Assembly (NCBI RefSeq): GCF_009765355.1
Contig: NZ_VTHK01000032.1
Location: forward strand, 52,938 to 116,937
Length of the DNA: 64,000 bases
DNA from: Amycolatopsis anabasis
GTDB lineage: Bacteria > Actinomycetota > Actinomycetes > Mycobacteriales > Pseudonocardiaceae
Direction of reading: 5' to 3'
The notes beneath the pieces were generated by a model. That model worked only from the letters and a program-made list of their open reading frames with translations, made no database searches and had not been told where the DNA came from. This document shows positions 42,661 through 51,600 of the stretch, one piece after another (positions within the stretch are counted from its first letter, which is position 1; the number at the start of each line of letters is the position of its first letter). A program made the translations under genes and the position numbers.

Positions 42661-45600
42661 GCGCCCGGAGCGGGTGCCGCTTTCGGCCTCGCAACGCCAG
42701 TTGTGGTTCTTCGCCGAACTGGACGGGCCGAGCCCGACCTACAACCTGCCGCTGGTGTGGCGGATCTCCGGACCGCTCGAGGTGGACGCGCTGCGCGCCG
42801 CGCTCGCCGATCTGACCGCACGGCACGAAATCCTGCGGACGGTGTTCGAACAGCACGACGGGAATCCCTACCAGCGCGTGCTCGACACCACCGAGGTCGC
42901 CTGCCCGGTGGCGGAGGTGACCGAAGCCGGCCTCGCCGACCGGCTGACCGCGGCCGTCACCCACCCGTTCCGGCTGGACCGGGAGCCGCCGCTGCGCGCG
43001 ACCCTGTTCCGGCTCGGCGACCGCGAGCACGTGCTCGTGCTGCTGCTGCACCACATCGCCGGGGACGAATGGTCGGCGAACCCGCTGCGCCGGGACCTGT
43101 TCACCGCCTACCGGGCACGGCTGCGCGGTGCGGCGCCGGACCGGCCGCCGTTGCCGGTCCAGTACGCGGATTTCGCGCTGTGGCAGGCCGAACAGCTGGC
43201 CGGATCGCTGATCAAGGACCAGGTCGAGTTCTGGCTGGACGAACTCGCGGACCTGCCCGAATGCCTGGACCTGCCGCTGGATCGCCCGCGTCCACCGGTC
43301 GCCGGGCAGGACGGCGACGCCGTGGAGTTCACCGTGCCCCCGCAGGTCGCCGAACGGCTGCGCGCCCTGGGCGCGGAATGCGGGGCCACCCAGTTCATGC
43401 TCGCGCAGGCCGCGGTGGCGACCCTGTTGCACCGGCTGGGCGCCGGAACCGATATCCCGCTCGGCACCCAGGTGGCCGGGCGCGGCGACCCCGCACTGGA
43501 CGAGGTCGCCGGGTTCTTCACCAACACCGTGGTGCTCCGCACGGATCTGCGCGGGCGGCCTGCCTTCCGGGAACTGGTGGACCGGGTGCGCACGGCCGAC
43601 CTCGCCGCGTTCGCGCACCAGGACCTCCCGTTCGACCGGTTGGTGGACCGGCTCCGGCCGCGGCGTTCGCTCGCGCACCATCCGCTGTTCCAGGTGGGCA
43701 TCGCCTACCAGCACGCCGATTTCGAGCCGGAAGCGCACGGGGAGCTGACCGTGGCCCCGCAGCGGGTGCACTTCCCGGTGGCCAAGTTCGATCTGGACTT
43801 CGAGTTCGTCAACCTCGGACCGGGCGACGTGCGCGGGGCGGTGCTCTACCGCACCGACCTGTTCGACCGGTCGACCGCCGAGCGGATCGCCGCGTTGCTG
43901 GTGCGGCTGCTCACCGAACTGGTCGCCCGGCCCGACCGGCCGGTGACCGCGGCGGACCTGCTCACCGGGGACGAGCGGCGGCTCCTGCTGGACCGGGGAC
44001 GCGCCGAACCGGCCGCCGATCGGCGCGGGATCGCCGGACTGTTCGCCGAAGCCGTGGTGCGAGATCCCGGCGCCGAAGCGGTCCGGACCGACCGGCGTTC
44101 GCTGACCTACGCCGAACTCGACGCGGAGAGCGACCGGCTGGCCGGGCGGCTCGCCGCGTGCGGCGCCGGGCCGGAGCGAACCGTGCTCGTCCTGCTCGGC
44201 CGGGGTGCCGAAGCGGTGGTGGCGTTCCTCGCCGTGGCCAAGGCGGGCGCCGTGTTCGTCCCGGTCGCGCCCGGGACCCCACCGGCCCGGCTGGCCGAAC
44301 TCACCGCGGCGACCGGCCCGGTGGCCGCGGTCGCCGAACCCGGCGCGCACGTACCGGACGGCGTGCCGGTGCTGCATCCCGGCGAAGACTCCGAAGCCGC
44401 GCCGGTTCCCGGCCCCGCGCGGACCGGTGGCGCGGCGTACCTGATCCACACGTCCGGATCGACCGGGCGGCCCAAGGGCGTGCTCGTCTCGCAGGCGGCG
44501 ATCGGCGCCCTGGTGCACACCGCCGTGCACACCTACGGCGCCGGTCCGGGTGCGCGGGTCCTGCAGTTCACCACGCCCGCCTTCGACGTGTTCGCCGAGG
44601 AACTCGCGATGTCCGTGCTGTCCGGCGGGACCTTGTGCATTCCGGGGGAGGAAGAACGGCTCGGCGCGGGGCTCGCCGCCTACGCGGCCCGGCACGACCT
44701 GACCCATGTCGACCTGCCACCCGCCGCGCTGGATTCCCTGCCCCCGCGCGGGTTGCCCGCGGGCACCACGATCGTGGTGGGGTCCGACCGCGTGCCCGCC
44801 GAACTCCTCGCGCGCTGGGCGCCGGGGCGCCGGGTGTGCAACGCCTACGGTCCGACCGAGACCACGGTCAACGCGACGGTGTGGACGTGCCCGGCGGAGT
44901 TCACCGGCCGGGTGCTGATCGGGCGGCCGGACACCGGGCGCGTGGTGTACGTCCTGGACACCGCGTTGAATCCGGTTCCGGCGGGCGTGCCGGGGGAGTT
45001 GTACGTCGCCGGGGACGCGCTCGCCCGCGGCTACTGGCGGGCGCCCGCGGCAACGGCCGAACGGTTCGTCGCCGATCCGTTCGGCAAGCCGGGAACGCGG
45101 ATGTACCGCACCGGGGACCGGGTGCGGTGGGCGGACGGGGACCTGGAGTTCCTCGGCCGGATCGACGACCAGCTCAAGATCCGCGGGTTCCGGATCGAAC
45201 CGGCCGAGGTGGAGGCCGCGCTCGCCCAGCGTCCCCAGATCGCCGCCGCCGCGGCCGTCGCGCGGCGGGACGGCGGTGAGCCCAGGCTGGTGGCCTACGT
45301 GGTGCCCGCAGCCGGGCAACGGCTCGAACCCGGGCAACTGCGGCGCGGACTCGCCGCGGTCCTGCCCGACTACCTCGTGCCGTCGGCGGTCGTGGTGCTG
45401 GACACCCTGCCGGTCAACGCCAGCGGCAAGGTCGACCGGCGAGAACTGTCCACAGCGGACTGGGCGGCGCCCGAACCGGACGCGGACACCGGCGCGGAAC
45501 CGGGCACCGCGGCCGAACGGGCGGTCGCCGAGGCGTTCCGGCAGGTGCTCGGCCTGGACACGATCGGGACCGGCGCCGGGTTCTTCGCGCTCGGTGGCGA

Positions 45601-48600
45601 CAGCATCTCGTCGATCCAGGTGGTGTCCCGGCTGCGGGCCGCCGGATGGCGGGTCACCGCGCGCCAGGTGTTCGAACGGCAGACCGTCGCCGAACTCGCC
45701 GCGGTGGCGGTGCGCGACGAACCCGCCACCGGCGCCGAGGTGGCGCTCACCGAGGGCGCCTGGCCGCTTTCCCCGTTGCAGGAAGGGCTGTTCTTCCTCA
45801 CCGAGCTCGGCGAGGCCGCGGTCTACACCGTGCAGCAGGTCTTCGAGCTGACCGGCGAGCTGGACACCGGCCTGCTGCGCCGCTGCCTGCACGCCGTGCT
45901 GGACCGGTACCCGAACCTGCGGGCCGGATTCGCGCAGCACGATGCGGGACGTCCGGTGCAGTTCATCCCGGAACGGGCCGAGGTGCCCTGGCGGAATCTC
46001 AATTTGTCCACAATGGACTCAGTGGCCGCCGAGGCGGAGTGCGCCCGGCTGATCGCCGAGGATCGCGAGGCGCCCTTCGACCCGGCCGCGCCGCCGCTGC
46101 TGCGGGCCCTGGTCGTGCACCGGCCGGACGGCGGCCACCGGTTCGTGCTCACCCACCACCACCTGCTGATGGACGGCTGGTCCGGTCCGCTCTTCGGCCG
46201 CGAGCTGTTCACGCTCTACGGGAACGGCGGAAACCCCGCGGCACTGCCCGCGGCCGCCGACTACCGCGAATACCTGCGGCGGCTCGCCGGACGGGATGCC
46301 GAGGCCGAGCTGCGGGCCTGGCGGACCGCACTGTCCGAAGTGGACACGGCCACCCTGGTCGCGCCCGGTGCGACCCCGGCCGGGCTGCCGGAAGACCTGC
46401 GGGTTCCGCTGCCGGTGGTGGCTTCGCGGGCGCTGGCCGCCCTGGCGCGCGAACAGGGGCTGACCCTGAACACCGTCGTCCAGGCCGCCTGGGCGCTCAC
46501 CCTGGCGGCCTGGACCGGGCGGACGGACGTCGTGTTCGGCGCGACCGTGCACGGGCGCCCGGGAGACCTCGACGGCGCGGACCGGATGATCGGGTTGTTC
46601 ATCAACACCGTTCCGGTCCGCGTCCGGTTCCGGCCCGCGGAGACCGGAGCGGAGCTGCTCGGCCGGATCCAGGCCGAGCAGGCCCGCCTGCTGGAGCACC
46701 ACCAGATCGGGCTGGCCGAGATCCAGCGCGCCCTCGGCACGGGCGAGCTGTTCGACAGCCTCCTGGTGTTCGAGAGCTACCCGGTCGACGAGGTGGCCCT
46801 GGCCGAGGCCGAACGGGTGGCCGGGCTCACCGTCACCGGAGTGTCCGAACGGGACGCGACGCACTACCCGGTGACCCTGCTGGCCGCCCCGGCGGACGGG
46901 CTGCGCCTCACCCTGCGCCACCGGCCCGGGTCCCTGGACTCCGCCGCCGCGGCCCGGCTCGCCGGGGTGCTCACCCGGGCCATCGCCTGGCTGATCGGCA
47001 ACCCCGCCACCCCGCTGGCCCGCGCCGACCTGCTCACCGGCGGCGAACGGGACCGGGTGCTGCGGCACTGGAACGACACCGCGCATCCGGTGCCGGAAAC
47101 CACGCTGCCCGACCTGTTCGCCGCCCAGGTGGCGCGGACCCCGGACGGGATCGCCCTGTCCGAGCACGGCCGGGAGCTGACCTACGCCGAACTCGACGCC
47201 CGGGTGAACGCGCTGACCACGGCGCTGCGCGCTCGCGGCGCGGGACCGGGCGCCGTGGTCGCCGTGCGCCTGCCGCGGTCGGCGGACCTGGTGGCCGTGC
47301 TGCACGCGGTGCACCGGTGCGGTGCGGCCTACCTGCCGGTCGATCCGGGCCTGCCCGCCGGACGGGCGGAGTTCCTGCTCGCCGACGCCGAGCCTTCGCT
47401 CCTCGTCACCCCGGAATTCGTGTCCTCTGTGGACGGACCGGTCGGACCGGAGCCGGTCGCGGCGGGCCCCGGCGACGCGGCGTACGTGCTCTACACCTCG
47501 GGTTCGACCGGGCGGCCCAAGGGGGTCGTGGTCGAGCACGCGGCCATCGTGAACCGGTTGCTGTGGATGGCGGACGAGTACGGGTTCGCGCCGGGGGAGA
47601 AGACCCTGCAGAAGACCCCGGCCTCGTTCGACGTCTCGGTGTGGGAGTTCTTCCTGCCCCTGCTCACCGGCGGCACGCTCGTGCTCGCCGAGCCCGGCGG
47701 GCACCGCGATCCGGCCTACCTGGCCCGGGTGATCCGGGAGGAGCGGATCGGGACCATCCACTTCGTACCGTCGATGCTGGCCGCGTTCCTCGCCGAACCG
47801 GCCGCCGCGAAGTGCGCCGGGGTGCTGCGCCGGGTGCTCTGCAGCGGTGAGGAACTTCCCGCCGAACTCGCCATCCGGGCCCGGGAGGTGCTCGGCGTGG
47901 CGGTGCACAACCTCTACGGTCCGACCGAGGCCGCCGTCGACGTGACCGCATGGGACACCGCGGAAGAGAACGGTTCCCGTCCGGTCCCGATCGGACGTCC
48001 GGTGTGGAACACCCGCGCGTACGTCCTGGATGCCGCGCTGCGCCCGGTCGCCCCGGGCGTGCCCGGCGAGCTGTACCTGGCCGGTGCCCAGCTCGCGCGG
48101 GGATACCTGCGCCGGGCCGGGCTCACCGCGGAGCGGTTCGTCGCCGATCCGTTCGGCGCGCCGGGGGACCGGATGTACCGGACCGGGGACCTGGCATCCT
48201 GGCTCGGCGACGGCACGCTCGCCTACCACGGCCGCACCGACGACCAGGTGAAACTGCGCGGACAGCGGATCGAACTCGGCGAGATCGACCACGCGCTGCG
48301 CGGCGTCCCGGGGGTCATCGGCGCCGCCTCCCGCGTGCACACCGGGCAGGCGGGCCCGGTGCTCGCGGGTTACGTGACCGGGGACGTGGAGCCGGAGGCG
48401 GTCCTCGCCGCGGTGCGCGAAACGCTGCCCGAGACGTTCGTGCCCGCGACCGTGCTGGTCCTGCCCGCGCTTCCGCTCACACCGAGCGGGAAACTCGATC
48501 GGGCCGGGTTGCCCGCCCCCGATTTCGCCGCCGCGACCGGGAAGCTCGCACCGAGCGGACCGGTGGAAACCGCGCTGACCGAAGCGTTCGCCGCGGTGCT

Positions 48601-51600
48601 CGGGCTCGAATCGGTCGGCGCCGGGGACGACTTCTTCGCCCTCGGCGGGGACAGCATCTCGTCCCTGCAACTGATCGCCCGGCTGCGCAAGGCGGGATAC
48701 CGGGTGACCCCGCGGCAGGTGTTCGAGCGGCGAACCCCGGCCGCGCTGGCGCCGCTCGCGGAACCCGACCGGCCGATCGTCTCGGTTGGTGGCTTGGCGC
48801 CGGACGGTTCCGGGATCGTTCCGCTGCTGCCGGTGATGGAATCGCTGCGCGCGCTCGGCGGGGACACCCGCCGGTTCAGCCAGTCGATGCTGGTCACCGT
48901 TCCCGCCGGGGCCACGTTCGCCGAGCTGACCACGCTGCTCGGTGCGCTGCTGGACACCCACGACGCGCTCCGGGCGACGCTCGAACCCGAGTGGGTCTAC
49001 CGGATCCGCCCGCGCGGCGCGGTCGTCGCCGCGGATCTGCTGCGGCGCGTCGAGGAGCCGGTGGTCCCGGAACGGATCCGGGCGGAGTTCGCCGCGGAGC
49101 TGGCGGAGCTGGATCCGGCCGCCGGGCGGATGCTGCGCGCGGTCTGGTTCGACGGCGGCCCGGACCGGCCCGGGCGGTTGCTGCTGGTGGCCCACCACCT
49201 GGTGATCGACGGGGTGTCCTGGCGGATCCTGCTCGACGATCTGGCCGAGGGCTGGACCCAGCTGCGCGCGGGGAGACCCGTCGCGCTGGCGCCCGAGGCG
49301 ACTTCGCTGCCCGCCTGGTCGGCCGCGCTGCGCGAACGCACGGGCGCCGGACCGGAAGCCTGGGCCGAGGTGCTGCGCGGGTCCCCCGCGCTCGGCGCGG
49401 AACGCGCCCTGGACCCGGCCCGCGACACCAGGTCCACAGTGGACACCCACGAACTGGTGCTGCCCGCCGAGCTGACCGAGCCCCTGCTCGCCCGGGTTCC
49501 CGCCGCCGCGCGGGCCGGGGTCCAGGAGGTCCTGCTCGCCGGGCTCGCCCTCGCCGCCGCGCGCTGGCGTGCGGAACGCGGTCTGGCCGACACCGGTGGC
49601 CTGCTGCTGGACCTGGAAGGCCACGGCCGGGACGAGCATCTGGTCCCCGGCACCGACCTGTCCCGGACCGTCGGCTGGTTCACCACCGTGTACCCGGCCC
49701 GCGTCGGCGGCGTCACCGGCGAACCGATCGACTGGCTCAAGGCGGTCAAGGAGCAGCTGCGCGCGCTGCCGGACGCGCTGGACCGCGGTTTCACACCGCG
49801 CGAAGAGACGCCGTCGATCCTGTTCAACTACCTGGGGAGATTGGGATCCGCCGACGGGACCACCGCATGGGCGCCCGCGCCGGAATCCGCCGCGCTCGAC
49901 GGGAGCGCGGATCGGCTCACCCCGGTGAGCCATCCGCTGGAGATCAACGCGGTGACCGTCCGGCATCCCGAGGGGCCCCGGCTGCACGGGGAATTCGCCT
50001 TCGCCCGAGGGATCTTCGCCGCGGACGACGTGCGTTCGCTGGCCCGGGAATGGCAGGCGGCGCTGACCGAACTCGCCGCTGCGGTGAACAAGGCGTCCGC
50101 GCTCACCCCGTCGGACTTCCCGCTCGCCGCGCTCACGCAGTCCGATGTGGACGAGCTGGCCGATTCGGAACCGGCGGACGTGCTGCCGCTCTCGCCGTTG
50201 CAGGAAGGGCTGTTCTTCCGGGCGGCCTTCGACGAGGTGGACGTCTACACGGTCGCGCAGGTCTACGAGTTGTCCGGGCCGGTGGAGCCGGATCGGTTCC
50301 GCGCCGCCGGAAACGCGTTGCTGGTGCGGCACGCGAACCTGCGGGCGAGCTTCCGGCAGCTCCGGTCCGGGGCCGCGGTGCAGGTGGTGCCCGTGTCGGC
50401 CGAACTGCCGTGGCGGTTCGCGGACCTGTCCGGGCGACCGGAAGCGGAACTCGAGCGGGAGACCGCGGAAGCGGCGACCGCGCGCTTCGACCTCGGCTGC
50501 GGGCCGCTGCTGCGGCTGACGCTGCTCCGGATCGGCGCGAACCGCCACCGGCTGGTGCTCGGCTACCACCACATCCTGGCCGACGGCTGGTCCGGCCCGC
50601 TCCTCGCGGACGAACTGTTCACCCTCTACGGCACCCGTGCCGACCCCTCGGCGCTGCCGCCGGTCCGCCCGTACGCCGACCACCTGGCCTGGCTCGCGCG
50701 GCAGGACACCGCGGCGGCGGAGCGCGCCTGGCGGGCCGCCCTGTCCGGAGTGGACGGTCCCACCCGGCTGGCCCCGGCGGTCGCGGGCACCGCCCGGCCG
50801 GAGCGGATCACGAGCGAACTACCCGCTGCGGTGACCGCGCGGCTGAGTGCCTTGGCACGTACGGAAGGCATGACGCTGAGCACCCTGATCAGCACCGCCT
50901 GGGCGGTCGTGCTGGGGGAGCTCACCGGGCGCGCGGACGTGGTGTTCGGCACCACCGTGCACGGCCGCCCCGCCGAACTGCCCGGCGCCGACCGGATGAT
51001 CGGCCTGTTCATCAACACCATCCCGGTGCGGATCCGGCTCGATCTCGGCGAGACGCCGGGGCAACTGCTGCGCCGCGTGCACGCCGAGCAAGCGCGCCTG
51101 CTCGATCACCAGCACACCGGACTGGCCCGGATCCAGCGCTGGGCGGGCACCGGCGAACTGTTCGACACCCTGCTGGTGTTCGAAAGCTACCCGGTCGACC
51201 AGGACGGCCTGGACCGTGCCGAGGCGGCGGCGGGCCTGGTGGTCGAATCGGTCACCGGTGCGGACGCCACCCACTACCCGCTGACCGTGGTCGCCGTGCC
51301 GGGGGAGCGGTTGACCCTCGGTGCGGACTTCCGGCCGGACGCCGTGGACCGGGCCTCGGCCCGGGCCGCGCTCGAACGGCTGTCCGGGGTGCTCGCCGAG
51401 TTCGCCCGCGATCCCGCGCTCCCGCTCGGGCGGCTGCCGCTGCCCGGCGGGGAGTCCCCGACCGAATCCTTCGGTGCGGCAAGGGAAATCGAACCGGCGA
51501 CCTTGCCGGACCTGTTCGCCGCGCAGGTCGCGCGCACCCCGGACGCGGAGGCGATCACCACCGCCGATCGTTCGCTGAGCTACGCGGAGTTCGACGCGCT

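Noticed and set aside
39230..45940. Very long open frame on the minus strand (about 2200 codons) opposite the NRPS genes; similar ones at 23766-29204, 29868-33839, 33990-39620, 46019-50683 and 52768-58935.
   Set aside because: Artefacts of strong GC third-position bias in the sense genes. Their translations are Arg/Gly/Pro-rich, without domains, and the plus strand encodes complete NRPS domains throughout.
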